A stretch of 64,000 nucleotides of DNA from Oscillospiraceae bacterium (GCA_902780785.1 CACZGS010000007.1:124001-188000), one strand, 5' to 3'. Positions 34,044 through 48,442 are shown, numbered from the stretch's first letter. Notes: generated by a model not told the origin, from the sequence alone. Program-made: numbers and translations.

Positions 34044-34577
34044 ATGCTCGATGTTTACGAACTCATGAATCTTGAAGATGAATTAAGACAAGAACTCGAT
34101 AATAGTATGGGACATATACTATCTCGTCTTAACAGGGAAGATAAAATCGAAGAATTACTGGATCTACTTGGCCTATCTAAGCTCTTGCATGTCGATTCTG
34201 GATACAAAGTACAGACTAATGGAAAAATCATTATTATTGGCAAGTCAGAGATAGCTGCAAACATAATTTTAGCAATAGCTGAGAGGTTTGGTATCAATAA
34301 AAGAAGACTAGAACTTCATTTGGAATATGAAGATGCAGTTAAGTTTGACTTTAGGAAAACGCAATATGATCCGACATATAGTTTGATAATGGTAGGTCCA
34401 ATGCCACATAGTGCAAAGTCTAAAGAGGAATACGGAAGTGCTATTTCTGCCATTGAAAACAAGGACGGTTATCCGCCTGTTGTGAGACTAGGAAGTAATG
34501 GGTTGAAGATTACCAAGAGTGATTTGAAGTCAAAATTTGCAGAATGTATCAGCAGTGGCCTGATACAAGCGGCATAA
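34044..34577 (+). CDS. Small partner protein of the methylase, unknown family
   Basis: A 177-residue soluble protein starting 4 bases after the methylase stop behind AAGGAGG. A helical N-terminus (LMNLEDELRQELDNS) precedes an alpha/beta part: KIIIIGKSEIAANIILAIAE, YDPTYSLIMVGPMPHSAKSK and YPPVVRLGSNGLKITKSDLK. I recall proteins of this kind (VGPMPHS and G-x-x-x-L-K-I-T-K-S) next to N6-methylases in other Firmicutes, but no name. The coupling says that it acts with the fused methylase. Whether it is a nuclease, regulator or adaptor cannot be read. Confidence 0.6.
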   Translation: MLDVYELMNLEDELRQELDNSMGHILSRLNREDKIEELLDLLGLSKLLHVDSGYKVQTNGKIIIIGKSEIAANIILAIAERFGINKRRLELHLEYEDAVKFDFRKTQYDPTYSLIMVGPMPHSAKSKEEYGSAISAIENKDGYPPVVRLGSNGLKITKSDLKSKFAECISSGLIQAA

Positions 34578-34699
34578 GTAAAGCTTTTATATTATAATAT
34601 AGTATATTTGTCCCAATAATGGACCATCGGTGCGTATATACTATGTTTGTAGGCATATATCTAGCGCTGAATAAGACAAACAGAAAGGACGATCGGCGT

Positions 34700-40333
<5,634 letters not shown>

Positions 40334-40338
40334 TTGAT

Positions 40339-40773
40339 GTGAGAACAATAGCGTTGAGGTTTTCAAATAAGTTTGCTCCGGAATGTGGAACTATAGAGGC
40401 TCACAATGAGTTAATTCGAGAGAAAGGATATGTTTGGTACGGCAAGCTGGGCAACAAAATCGCTACTGGAGTTTTTGATGAAATACTTAAAAATGATGAA
40501 CCAAGGATTCTTCTGATACACAGCGGAGCAGCGAACCGGTACTGGGCTTATGTTGATAAGATTCAGCATGTTATTCCGGAGAAAAAAGATATAACAGCAT
40601 ATTACAGGAATGATGCAGACAAGTTCAAGACTTGGTTTCGTGTAACCAGATTTGAGTCTGCTCTGCGAGATATCATGTCTAAGTGCACGGTCACATCTTC
40701 AGGGCAAGAACTGGGAATTGCGTCAAAATACAATATGAGTCCGTATTTCAAAATAACTGTGCCAGACAGATAG
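40339..40773 (+). CDS. Hypothetical protein downstream of hsdS
   Basis: A 144-residue soluble protein. A GTG at 40339 with CGGAG 8 bases ahead is the likely start; the GTG at 40330 would overlap hsdS by four. It shows KGYVWYGKLGNKI and a stretch ILLIHSGAANRYWAYVDKI that reads like a small beta-barrel domain of the EVE/PUA-like type, which binds modified bases, but the match is only by eye. Its placement after hsdS suggests that it belongs to the type I operon or starts the following module. Confidence 0.5.
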   Translation: MRTIALRFSNKFAPECGTIEAHNELIREKGYVWYGKLGNKIATGVFDEILKNDEPRILLIHSGAANRYWAYVDKIQHVIPEKKDITAYYRNDADKFKTWFRVTRFESALRDIMSKCTVTSSGQELGIASKYNMSPYFKITVPDR

Positions 40774-40790
40774 TTTGAGGGAGGTAAGCA

Positions 40791-41645
40791 ATGTTTAGCA
40801 TTTACTATATGAATTTTCAGAAGGCATATGAGATTAAGACTATGCTCAGTAATGTTATAGCCGTTGAGAAATCTGTTGAAGTTTCAAAGAAAAGAGATGC
40901 TGAAGGTGATCTCCAGGCAAAACTTGGATTGAAAGCTTTTAAATTGTTTGATGTTTCCTTTGGAAGCGATATTAAGGGCACTATCACAGATTCGGATAAA
41001 GTGCTAGACAGCTTCAAAGTAGTGATGACAAAATCATTAATTCTTAATGAGGTAATAAGTCAGTGTAAAGACATTGATTCTATTGATGAAAATGTTAGAG
41101 AAGGTGAATTAATAAAATTAAACAACGTGTCACTCTCGCTAAATAATGAATCTGATATTCGCGCAATGAAGATGCTGTCTAATGGGCTGTTAAAGGGATT
41201 TAGTATTCCTCAAGCTAATGGACTGGATATTAACAATGCTTTTTCTTCTCTTCTGAAAGACTGTTCTTATCAGCTCTTAGGCGAATGTCAAAAATGTGAT
41301 AAGCCAATTATTATAAAAATCCCATTTGCTTCTGACAACGAATTTGAAAGTCAGTACAGTATCGATGATCTGTTTATAGGAAAAACATCTATAATAGGGA
41401 TTTATAAGGGGAAGGTTAAAATCGAGCAACTAACTAACACACTGAATTCCTTTCAAAGTCAAAGCTTTAATAACAATTCCGATGATAGTGACGTTCATCC
41501 TAGCCAAGATCTTGAAATCCCCAAAGCAAGTAAAGATTCTGACGATAGTGATTACCACTATGTGGATTTAATAGCCGTCATACAAGATGTCATAGCTGAT
41601 GTGTCTTTGCCTCAACAAGACTCCAAAATTAAACGGAGATGCTAG
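40791..41645 (+). CDS. Unknown protein, first gene of a three-gene module
   Basis: A 284-residue soluble protein. It starts with a Y-Y-M-N-F-Q-K-A-Y-E-I motif, then an E-K-S-V-E-V-S-K-K repeat-like stretch, two helical segments, a mid-protein EGELIKLNNVSLSL, one C-x2-C (GECQKCDKP) near residue 165 and a disordered S/D-rich tail. The layout resembles DUF6414-type proteins of defence islands, but I cannot confirm it. Its stop overlaps the beginning of the AAA+ gene, and GGGAGG lies before its ATG, so it is translated with the next two genes. Confidence 0.55.
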   Translation: MFSIYYMNFQKAYEIKTMLSNVIAVEKSVEVSKKRDAEGDLQAKLGLKAFKLFDVSFGSDIKGTITDSDKVLDSFKVVMTKSLILNEVISQCKDIDSIDENVREGELIKLNNVSLSLNNESDIRAMKMLSNGLLKGFSIPQANGLDINNAFSSLLKDCSYQLLGECQKCDKPIIIKIPFASDNEFESQYSIDDLFIGKTSIIGIYKGKVKIEQLTNTLNSFQSQSFNNNSDDSDVHPSQDLEIPKASKDSDDSDYHYVDLIAVIQDVIADVSLPQQDSKIKRRC

Positions 41646-41650
41646 TCAAA

Positions 41651-42814
41651 ATGAAGAAAGTTATCTTTTATGACAGAACTCAATTTGAATCCTTCAAAAC
41701 AGAACTAAACAAGGATCAAAATGTAATTAGCTTTTCTCGGTTGTTATCTGATTCTAATGACCGAATAAAAAAGCTGTCAGAAAATGACTGTATTGATTTA
41801 TCGTGTCTTATTCCGTTTATAACAAGTAGTGGAGATAAAATCATTCAGTTTGAACAGCTGTTTAATGGTATAGATGACTCCGTCCTGTTTATTTGTGATA
41901 AGCAATTCGAAGACGAATTAAGATATAGTTTTAGGTTTGTATTTGATGCGTTTGAATATGCTCATGTAGAAGAACAAAGCAAAGCAGCGCCTTCTAATCT
42001 TGAGCCATTGAGTAAGCCGAGAAAAATTGTTGATTTGGATGAACAAGAATTGGATGCATTTTTTCAGTCCTTTGATTCTAAGCTCTATGGACATGCAAGA
42101 TTTAAAACCGAATTTAAACAACTTATAGCATCGTTTCGAGTGTTTAATCGGATTGGTGAGCATAAGATTTTGTCCTTATTCCTTATGGGTGATTCAGGAG
42201 TTGGAAAGACCGAGGTTGCCAGATCAATTCATAAGGCATTGGGAGGCAAAACAAAACTTGCTAAAATCAATTTTGGCAACTATAGCAGTCATGATGCGTT
42301 AAACAGCTTAATTGGCAGTCCTCGTGGATATGTTGGAAGCGAGAACGGAGAACTAATTAAAAGAGTAAAAGACTCGGATATTGGACTCATATTAATAGAC
42401 GAGTTTGAAAAAGCTGACACGCCTGTATTTAATTATTTCTTAGATGTGTTAGAGAATGGGAAAATAACCGATTCCCAAGGAGATGAATATGATGCAGATG
42501 GATATATCATTGTGTTCACGTCAAATATGACACCAGAAGAATACAAACAGAAGATATCACCTGAACTTAAATCAAGACTAGACTACAAAGGCATCTTCAA
42601 TCTTCTTACTGATGATGACAAGACTAAATATATGCACTATCGTGTTAATCAGATAATTGATGCGTATAGAACGAAAGTGGATCAGAATTTGCCTGAAGAT
42701 TTACACGAACAGATAGTGAGTCAACTTAATGTTTCAAAGTATAAAAATATGAGGGATTTGAATAAGGATATTAAAGATATATTTGTCAGAACCGTTTCAG
42801 TCGCTAACGAGTGA
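41651..42814 (+). CDS. ClpB-like AAA+ ATPase, second gene of the module
   Basis: A 387-residue protein (391 if the ATG at 41639 is used). The N-terminal 130 residues are unassigned. The AAA+ domain has Walker A (LFLMGDSGVGKTEVARSIHK, about residue 185), LIGSPRGYVGSENGELIKRV like the pore loop of ClpA/B second domains, Walker B ILIDEFEKAD, and SNMT...SPELKSRLD for sensor 1 and the arginine finger. It looks like a single ClpB D2-type motor, so it would remodel a protein or load a partner rather than move DNA. The genes at either side are unknown; no peptidase is adjacent. Confidence 0.75.
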   Translation: MKKVIFYDRTQFESFKTELNKDQNVISFSRLLSDSNDRIKKLSENDCIDLSCLIPFITSSGDKIIQFEQLFNGIDDSVLFICDKQFEDELRYSFRFVFDAFEYAHVEEQSKAAPSNLEPLSKPRKIVDLDEQELDAFFQSFDSKLYGHARFKTEFKQLIASFRVFNRIGEHKILSLFLMGDSGVGKTEVARSIHKALGGKTKLAKINFGNYSSHDALNSLIGSPRGYVGSENGELIKRVKDSDIGLILIDEFEKADTPVFNYFLDVLENGKITDSQGDEYDADGYIIVFTSNMTPEEYKQKISPELKSRLDYKGIFNLLTDDDKTKYMHYRVNQIIDAYRTKVDQNLPEDLHEQIVSQLNVSKYKNMRDLNKDIKDIFVRTVSVANE

Positions 42815-42822
42815 AAAACTGA

Positions 42823-43656
42823 ATGAGTATCGAATACCAGAAGAAATATGCTGAACTAAGCTGTTTAAAACTAACCAAAGAATATATAGAATTACGAACG
42901 AGCTTGACAGTTCGCAAGTATATTCATTCTCTGTGTCCGATTGTAGATGAAAAATTGAGTGTTCTTCAGTCAGAAAGGCCTGATTTTATTATTAATGATG
43001 ACTCTAATTCTTGTTCTTATGCTATAGAGCATTTCTTGATTGACTTTTGTTATGATGGTCCAAACAACAATCAGTCCAAGAGCAAGCGTGCAAGCAGAGA
43101 AGTATCTGACATTTATCACAGATATCATGATCCGTTAATCGGGACAATAAATGATAAGGATATAGATAGTGCTACAGCGGATATAGAAGCAGAAATAAAT
43201 AGTATCGCCAATATTGCCTCATCTTTCGATTATGATAAGTATATTGACGGATTCAAAAGAGTATTTGGTCAACACTACGGTAACTTAGAGACATACAAAA
43301 AGAATAAACATATTAACGGTTCAAAAATAAAAACTGGCTTTATTATAGAGCTACACTGTGACACTACACTTATGCATGCAGGGTGGAATGGCTCTGTTGT
43401 TTCTTTTAAAGGAAAGCACAGGCCTTTCCCCATAACAAAAGATATGATTTCTATTATTCAATCAGCAGCTGAATTAGATTTTGTAATTCTGTCGCAGTTC
43501 AATGAGGGTGTTTTTACTGAGGCTAGTGATGTTCGGATACTTGAGCCAAGGAATATTGGTTATTCGATAGATAAACAGCACATTCATATTTATGACAAGA
43601 TTTATTACCCCAAAATCAACAAGCATATAAAGTTAAATATTGAAAAGAACGAATGA
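42823..43656 (+). CDS. Unknown protein, possible PD-(D/E)xK-like, third gene of the module
   Basis: A 277-residue soluble protein beginning 8 bases after the AAA+ stop. A segment near residue 50 reads RPDFIINDDS...YAIEHFLIDF: a P-D then an I-E-H-F strand, the spacing of PD-(D/E)xK-type nucleases, but the final lysine is replaced by H, so activity is doubtful. Following it, RASREVSDIYHRYHD and YKKNKHINGSKIKTGFIIEL include further conserved-looking basic residues. It is the last gene on this strand before the truncated GNAT gene. If a nuclease, it would be the effector of the module; this is inference. Confidence 0.5.
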   Translation: MSIEYQKKYAELSCLKLTKEYIELRTSLTVRKYIHSLCPIVDEKLSVLQSERPDFIINDDSNSCSYAIEHFLIDFCYDGPNNNQSKSKRASREVSDIYHRYHDPLIGTINDKDIDSATADIEAEINSIANIASSFDYDKYIDGFKRVFGQHYGNLETYKKNKHINGSKIKTGFIIELHCDTTLMHAGWNGSVVSFKGKHRPFPITKDMISIIQSAAELDFVILSQFNEGVFTEASDVRILEPRNIGYSIDKQHIHIYDKIYYPKINKHIKLNIEKNE

Positions 43657-43684
43657 CATCTTTCTAAATAATTATATCGATCTA

Positions 43685-43912
43685 TCATCTGTCTTTGGGA
43701 TCCTCATAGTCCTCATCAAATGCAAACATCGTAAATCCCACCATTTTGCCGTCACAATAGATGGCGAAAGGGCGGGCTGTTTTCGCGTTCTCTTTTGCTG
43801 CATTCCAGGATTCCTCATTCGATGCGATAAACCGGGCCTGATCACTTGAGACTTTCAGTTCAAAGCATTGTTTAAGGTTATCTTCAGTTAGTTCTCTCAG
43901 TTCGATATTCAA
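43685..43912 (-). pseudogene. Truncated GNAT acetyltransferase
   Basis: 75 residues match the start of a GNAT N-acetyltransferase of the spermidine-type: IELRELTEDNLKQCFELKVS, then FAIYCDGKMVGFTMFAFDED, where the family continues with a Y-W-x-x-x-x-M-I-D strand and the acetyl-CoA loop. Here it stops at E-D-P-K-D-R and the C-terminal half (about 75 residues) is missing. The start is TTG at 43912 with GAGGG 9 bases upstream. The break falls 28 bases from the end of the three-gene module, so the gene was probably cut by arrival of the island. I found no other half elsewhere in the window. Confidence 0.7.
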
Positions 43913-43927
43913 TTCCGTTTACCCTCG

Positions 43928-43948
43928 ATTTGCGACTCAGTCGCAAAT
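43928..43948. repeat. Perfect 10-bp palindrome before the GNAT remnant
   Basis: ATTTGCGACT (43928-43937), one base, AGTCGCAAAT (43939-43948). It lies between the FkbM stop and the GNAT start on the - strand, has no T-run on either side, and may be an operator for the remnant or a weak stop for the FkbM transcript. Confidence 0.6.
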
Positions 43949-43958
43949 TGCACCCTAA

Positions 43959-45125
43959 TCACTCCACATACATGACCGTCTCAAGATCATCGTATCCGTA
44001 GTGTCTGAACGCGATCCTGTAGTCGGGATGCACCTTAAGAACGAGATCAGCTAACGTGACGAAGTCTTCGAACTTGTGGTAGACGGAGATTGCCATTCTC
44101 GGACGGTTCTCCTTGATGAGCTTTTGAGCACCCAGAAGCGCTTCGTACTCCGCGCCTTCGATATCCATCTTGATGAAGGTGATCTTCTTGCCGGCGAGCA
44201 CGTCATCAAGAGCTCTTGTCTCGATCTCTGCGACGCCTTCGAAGTTTCTCTTCTCAGCGTCTTCCTTGCTAATGATGCACGAAGTCTCAAAAGCATCTGC
44301 AGCAAAATAAACCTTCTTGCTTACATCTGCCGTGCCATAAGGGTAGAGGTCGCATTTGCCGAGAGGCGCAAGGATCTCCTTGGCTCTCTCATAGTTCTTC
44401 GGATCGGCTTCGAAGGAATAGATGTGGTCAAAGCCCTTAGAGCCGCACCAGCCTGCGAAGTTGAAGCACGTAGCACCGTCGAAACATCCGCAGTCAACAA
44501 AGACCTCATTTTCCCTTGCTTCAAAATAATCAAAATACTGTCCCTGGTTATTGCGCCAGTCAAAGATACCGCCGATGATATTCTTTTCGAGTATTCCGGC
44601 ATCAATAAGGCGGTGCCTGACCTCATCAGCCACGGGCTTAACGGGATAAGAGATAACGAGTGTCTTATCGACGTAAAGAGCAATATTCTCAGCAAGGTCC
44701 TTCTCGGTGATCACCTTGATCCCGGTCTGCTCGTCAACAGGGCCTTTGCTCTCATCAGGATCGATGAACGCATCGATATTAACGCCGAAATTCTTGAATC
44801 TTCCTGCCAGATAATGTCCCGCAACGCCCGCGCCATACATCAGGCAGTGCGAACCCTTGGGGATCTTCTCGACATACACCTGCATGTCGCTGTTTAGGTT
44901 CCTGTACTTGGACTCAAGGGAGGTGATGTAACCCAGGTCGCCCGTCTTGGCATACTGCATTCTCGCATCGAACACCTTCTTTGATATCTCATCGTTAAGA
45001 TGTTTGTAGACGTTCTTCGCCATCTCCTCAAAATCAGCACCCATGCTGCCGGAGCCCCTCAGTGCCTTCTGCTTGTCAGCAGCCTTGTCCGAACCATATT
45101 CAATGCGCTTGTCTGATACGCTCAT
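43959..45125 (-). CDS. FkbM family methyltransferase
   Basis: A 388-residue cytoplasmic enzyme. The C-terminal half is an FkbM-type SAM methyltransferase: VFVDCGCFDGATCFNFAGW (motif I), YSFEADPKNYERAKE, and the family's FIKMDIEGAEYEALLGA. The N-terminal part holds a Rossmann-like unit, LMYGAGVAGHYLAGRFKNFG followed by VDAFIDPDES, often found joined to such methyltransferases of surface-sugar or secondary-metabolite clusters. Its start at 45125 has GAGG 9 bases ahead. No glycosyltransferase is adjacent here, so its substrate is unclear. It is the first chromosomal-type gene right of the island. Confidence 0.88.
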   Translation of the reverse strand: MSVSDKRIEYGSDKAADKQKALRGSGSMGADFEEMAKNVYKHLNDEISKKVFDARMQYAKTGDLGYITSLESKYRNLNSDMQVYVEKIPKGSHCLMYGAGVAGHYLAGRFKNFGVNIDAFIDPDESKGPVDEQTGIKVITEKDLAENIALYVDKTLVISYPVKPVADEVRHRLIDAGILEKNIIGGIFDWRNNQGQYFDYFEARENEVFVDCGCFDGATCFNFAGWCGSKGFDHIYSFEADPKNYERAKEILAPLGKCDLYPYGTADVSKKVYFAADAFETSCIISKEDAEKRNFEGVAEIETRALDDVLAGKKITFIKMDIEGAEYEALLGAQKLIKENRPRMAISVYHKFEDFVTLADLVLKVHPDYRIAFRHYGYDDLETVMYVE

Positions 45126-45156
45126 TTATTTGCCTCACTAAAAAATCACCAAAAAT

Positions 45157-45291
45157 TTGTGTGTTATTTGATTTTTATCGGTTTAACTCAAAAAAATAGC
45201 ATTTTTTTGTGTGTTAAATGATTCTGAAGTGATTATCTCACAAAAAACAGCCGTTTTTTATGAGATAAATGGTGGTCGAAGTATGAGATAA
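45157..45291. repeat. Intergenic inverted-repeat cluster (GTGTGTTA and ATGAGATAA words)
   Basis: The 222-base gap upstream of the FkbM gene holds two successive hairpins. The second has arms at 45233-45248 and 45253-45268 (TTATCTCA.AAAAAAC and GTTTTTT.TGAGATAA; 15 of 16 pairs), with a third copy ATGAGATAA at 45283-45291 after TCGAAGT. The first uses TTTAACTCAAAAAAAT near 45182 returning as ATTTTTTTGTGTGTTAAA near 45201, with an extra GTGTGTTA at 45160. It follows the same layout as the clusters at 4.3 and 48-52 kb. Confidence 0.75.
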
Positions 45292-45347
45292 TTTTATTAA
45301 TCCGGATTGGCTGGCAGGATAAAAGGATCTTAAATGGGGGATTACAA

Positions 45348-45866
45348 GTGGGATTATTCGGTATTTTTGGAAAGAAAAAAGAGAGTGATAACGGCGAATT
45401 CTTGAAGTTCGATAATTACCCGTTCAAATTGCTGGTCATTCAGGTTCTCATGTACGATAAGAAGCTCTTAAAGCCGGAGTATTTTGGCGGAGATCAGTTC
45501 TTTGAGAAGAATCCTGATCTGGATGATCTTTCCGAGAAGGAAGCTATTTCGAGATTGGAGAAACATATCAAAAGTGCTAATGAGTATTTCCAGTCGCTGA
45601 AGATCCCCAGCTCAATGGCCAAAGAGATCACGTCTCTCTACAGCGGCGACGAACTGGATGTCTATTACAATATCAATCCCCAATGGCAGGATTACGATGA
45701 ATACTTCGAAGACGGGAAGATGTTCGATGTCACCGACATCTCCGAAGCCGAGATAAAACAGTTTCCGAATCTGAAGAGAATAGTATTCAACATGTATCAC
45801 GATGCCCCGGCTGCTCTTATCGGGAAGCTGCACGGGTGGGGAATTGAGACTGAAGCGGAAGAATAA
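45348..45866 (+). CDS. Hypothetical acidic protein
   Basis: A 172-residue acidic protein starting at GTG behind GGGGGA. It opens with GLFGIFGKKKE, a short amphipathic-basic start seen in many small Clostridia proteins, followed by a helical and then alpha/beta region (LDVYYNINPQWQDYDEYFEDG) without known motif. It is 31 bases ahead of the symporter gene, so the two may be co-transcribed. Function unknown. Confidence 0.6.
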   Translation: MGLFGIFGKKKESDNGEFLKFDNYPFKLLVIQVLMYDKKLLKPEYFGGDQFFEKNPDLDDLSEKEAISRLEKHIKSANEYFQSLKIPSSMAKEITSLYSGDELDVYYNINPQWQDYDEYFEDGKMFDVTDISEAEIKQFPNLKRIVFNMYHDAPAALIGKLHGWGIETEAEE

Positions 45867-45897
45867 GGAACACTAATCAGTTACAGGAGACTTATGC

Positions 45898-47352
45898 ATG
45901 GGACAAAGCATTCTTGATTTTTTGAATTCGGCTGATTCGGTCTTGTACTTTCCGGTACTGATAATAGTAATGACAGCAGCAGGTCTGTATTTCTCGTTCA
46001 GGACAAAGTTTGTCCAGCTGCGTTTGTTCAAGGAATCATGCAAGCTCCTGCTCGAACCTTCGGAAGATAAATCAGGCAAGACGGTATCGTCGTTCCAGGC
46101 ACTCATGATATCCACTGCTTCGCGTGTCGGAACAGGCAATATCGTAGGCGTCTCCACAGCTGTATGTATCGGAGGCCCGGGCGCATGCTTCTGGATGTGG
46201 CTGATGTGCATTATCACGGCGGCTTCCGCATTTGTAGAGAGTACGCTTGCACAGATATTCAAGAGGAAGGATGAGACAGGGCATTATTTCGGAGGCCCGG
46301 CATACTATATCGAGAGGGCGCTTCACGCACCCTGGCTGTCAGCGGTATTCTGCGTTTTCCTAATAGCGACCTACGGATTCGGATTCAATCTTCTTTGCTC
46401 ATATAATCTCCAGTCTTCATTTGAGGCTTACGGATTCTATCAGGACAATATGTTCGATCTGTTCGGCAATAAAGTAAGTGTTGTCGCCATCGCAGTCGGA
46501 TTCATCCTTATGGTGCTTGTGGCATTCTTCATGCTTGGCGGCGGCAAGCGCGTGGTCAGGTTTACGGAGATCCTGGTTCCTTTTATGGGCATCGCTTATG
46601 TGCTTATATCCCTGATCGTTATCGTGGTCAATTTCAGGAATATCCCTTCCATGTTTGTGGAGATCTTCCGGGACGCATTCAACTTCAAAGCGATATTCGG
46701 CGGTGTTGCCGGCTCATGCCTCGTGTACGGCATCAAGCGTGGTCTGTATTCAAATGAGGCAGGTGTCGGTTCCGCTCCTAACGCTTCCGCTTCTGCGAAT
46801 GTTACTCATCCTGCAAAGCAGGGACTCGTCCAGACTTTGTCCGTATATATCGATACGCTCCTTCTTTGCACCGCAACAGCTCTGATGTGCTTGTCTTCAG
46901 GTGCCGAGCGCAGCGCTGACGTGGCCGGCGCGCAGTACGTCCAGAATTCAATCTCGACAGTATTCGGAGGCTTCGGACCGGTATTCATTACCGTGGCGAT
47001 GGTGCTCTTTGCATTCACGACTCTTTTGGGAAATCTTTTCTACGTCGATAACGCTCTTGCATTCCTTAATCACAAGAAGATGCCTTCGAAGAGGTTTCTC
47101 AACATCTTCCACATCATATGTGCCATCGTTATCTTCTTCGGTGCCGTTATCCCGATGGACGCTGCATGGGCGACCGCCGACATCACAATGGGCGGCATGA
47201 CGCTTATCAACATTCCAGCATGCGTACTGCTCGGAAGCATAGCGATCAAAACTCTGAAAGACTATGAGGCGCAGAAGAAAGCCGGCAAGAACCCTGTGTT
47301 CAAAGCCTCCGATATCGGCCTCAATCCGGAAGAGACTGATATGTGGAAATGA
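45898..47352 (+). CDS. AGCS family alanine/glycine:cation symporter
   Basis: A 484-residue transporter with about eleven membrane helices that brings in alanine or glycine with sodium or proton. Family signatures are seen: LMISTASRVGTGNIVGVSTAVCIGGPG (AGCS signature) near residue 65, GGPAYYIERAL near 130 and GLYSNEAGVGSAPNASASA near 285. Length is typical (450-500). AGGAG lies about 10 bases before the ATG. There is no glycine riboswitch in the 31 bases upstream. The exact substrate cannot be read. Confidence 0.93.
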   Translation: MGQSILDFLNSADSVLYFPVLIIVMTAAGLYFSFRTKFVQLRLFKESCKLLLEPSEDKSGKTVSSFQALMISTASRVGTGNIVGVSTAVCIGGPGACFWMWLMCIITAASAFVESTLAQIFKRKDETGHYFGGPAYYIERALHAPWLSAVFCVFLIATYGFGFNLLCSYNLQSSFEAYGFYQDNMFDLFGNKVSVVAIAVGFILMVLVAFFMLGGGKRVVRFTEILVPFMGIAYVLISLIVIVVNFRNIPSMFVEIFRDAFNFKAIFGGVAGSCLVYGIKRGLYSNEAGVGSAPNASASANVTHPAKQGLVQTLSVYIDTLLLCTATALMCLSSGAERSADVAGAQYVQNSISTVFGGFGPVFITVAMVLFAFTTLLGNLFYVDNALAFLNHKKMPSKRFLNIFHIICAIVIFFGAVIPMDAAWATADITMGGMTLINIPACVLLGSIAIKTLKDYEAQKKAGKNPVFKASDIGLNPEETDMWK

Positions 47353-47469
47353 TGATATTTCGAGTGCAAAAAAGGGCAATAATATAAGGGACGGATTTTG
47401 GAAGGGGATAGTGTATGATGAGTGCAGGTTTATTAGGGTGTAGGTAAGGTAAAGTGAGCGGGCGGATCT

Positions 47470-48213
47470 ATGAGCAATAAGAAAGCACATTTCAATCTGA
47501 GAGACAATCCTGATCCTCTTACCAAAATGGCTGAAGAGAAAAATCTTGCAGCGCATTTCGAAAGTATTGAAGCGCTTAAAAGATCCAAGGACATGTACGA
47601 AGCCTGCGATAAAGTGATCAGGAACAACAGGAAGGGCAGGATCGTAATAGCAGTTATCATTGCGGTAATCCTGAACGCTTTATTGGTACTCGAATTGCTC
47701 GATAATAAAGTCACAAATGTGCCGTTAATCATATGTGCCTTCTTTGTCGTCGAGACGCTCAGCACACTGTTCGTGGTTGCAGCAATCCTGGTTGAGCCAA
47801 GCTTCATTCCAGGCAATAAACTTAAGGCAGCAATAATAAAGCAGGGCTTCGATGCTGATGACGTAAATAACGACTTCATGCGTTCCACGATCAATTACCT
47901 CACTAATGGTATTATGGCATTAGGCGAGACTTACTGCATTGTGTATTCCACTGAAGAATTACGCATAGTAAAGCTCGAAGACATTACCAAAGCAGATCAG
48001 TATTCCATTTATGTTCGTGCGTACCGTTATCGCACGATCAATTACTACATCAGACTACACGGGAAAGACAGCACTTACAGGGATTACAAGTTCGCAGATA
48101 AGCTTAATGCCGGCCTCATGCTCGACAGGTTTAAGGCGAAAGGCTTAAGGACAGAAACATTCCCGACCGGCACCAAAGCACCGGAAGAGGAAACGGAAGA
48201 ACAGCTGCATTAA
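47470..48213 (+). CDS. Two-helix membrane protein
   Basis: A 247-residue protein with a charged N-terminal region (residues 1-55), two adjoining hydrophobic helices at about 58-78 (RIVIAVIIAVILNALLVLEL) and 84-105 (VPLIICAFFVVETLSTLFVV), and a C-terminal soluble domain of about 130 residues with strands (YCIVYSTEELRIVKLEDI) like a PH-type domain. No named family is recognised. It follows the symporter by 117 bases and precedes the repeat cluster. Confidence 0.6.
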   Translation: MSNKKAHFNLRDNPDPLTKMAEEKNLAAHFESIEALKRSKDMYEACDKVIRNNRKGRIVIAVIIAVILNALLVLELLDNKVTNVPLIICAFFVVETLSTLFVVAAILVEPSFIPGNKLKAAIIKQGFDADDVNNDFMRSTINYLTNGIMALGETYCIVYSTEELRIVKLEDITKADQYSIYVRAYRYRTINYYIRLHGKDSTYRDYKFADKLNAGLMLDRFKAKGLRTETFPTGTKAPEEETEEQLH

Positions 48214-48239
48214 CAGCGTAAGGTCGAGTCAATATTATT

Positions 48240-48442
48240 ATCAACTTTTCCGGGAAAATAGTTGAGAGAAAAGTTGATTTTTCGCTTTTTTCAACGTTTT
48301 CATCAACATTTTCAAGAAAAAAGTTGAGGCAAATGTTGAGTGTACATTATTCGTGCCCCAAACGAGGATTTTCAAGGGCGTTTGGGGCACAAAATTCCCT
48401 TTTTATGCCCCATTCGACATCTTTTTTGACGTTTGGGGCACA
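48240..48442. repeat. Intergenic inverted-repeat cluster (CAACTTTT and TGCCCCAAACG words)
   Basis: This takes up most of the 366-base gap 48214-48579. The first part holds CAACTTTT/AAAAGTTG copies at 48241-48335. The second part has GTGCCCCAAACG (48353-48364) perfectly complementary to CGTTTGGGGCAC (48379-48390; 12 bp), then ATGCCCCA near 48415 and another ACGTTTGGGGCAC (48429-48441). Spacers contain TTTTTATGCCC and T-runs, shared with the clusters at 50.6 and 52.1 kb. The remaining bases up to the GH3 gene show only a probable promoter region. Confidence 0.8.

Noticed and set aside
43928..43948. Palindrome as a terminator of the FkbM gene
   Set aside because: There is no T-run on either side, so it is listed only as a palindrome.
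45867..45897. Glycine riboswitch before the AGCS symporter
   Set aside because: The gap is only 31 bases and has no aptamer-like sequence; the upstream gene is coding.
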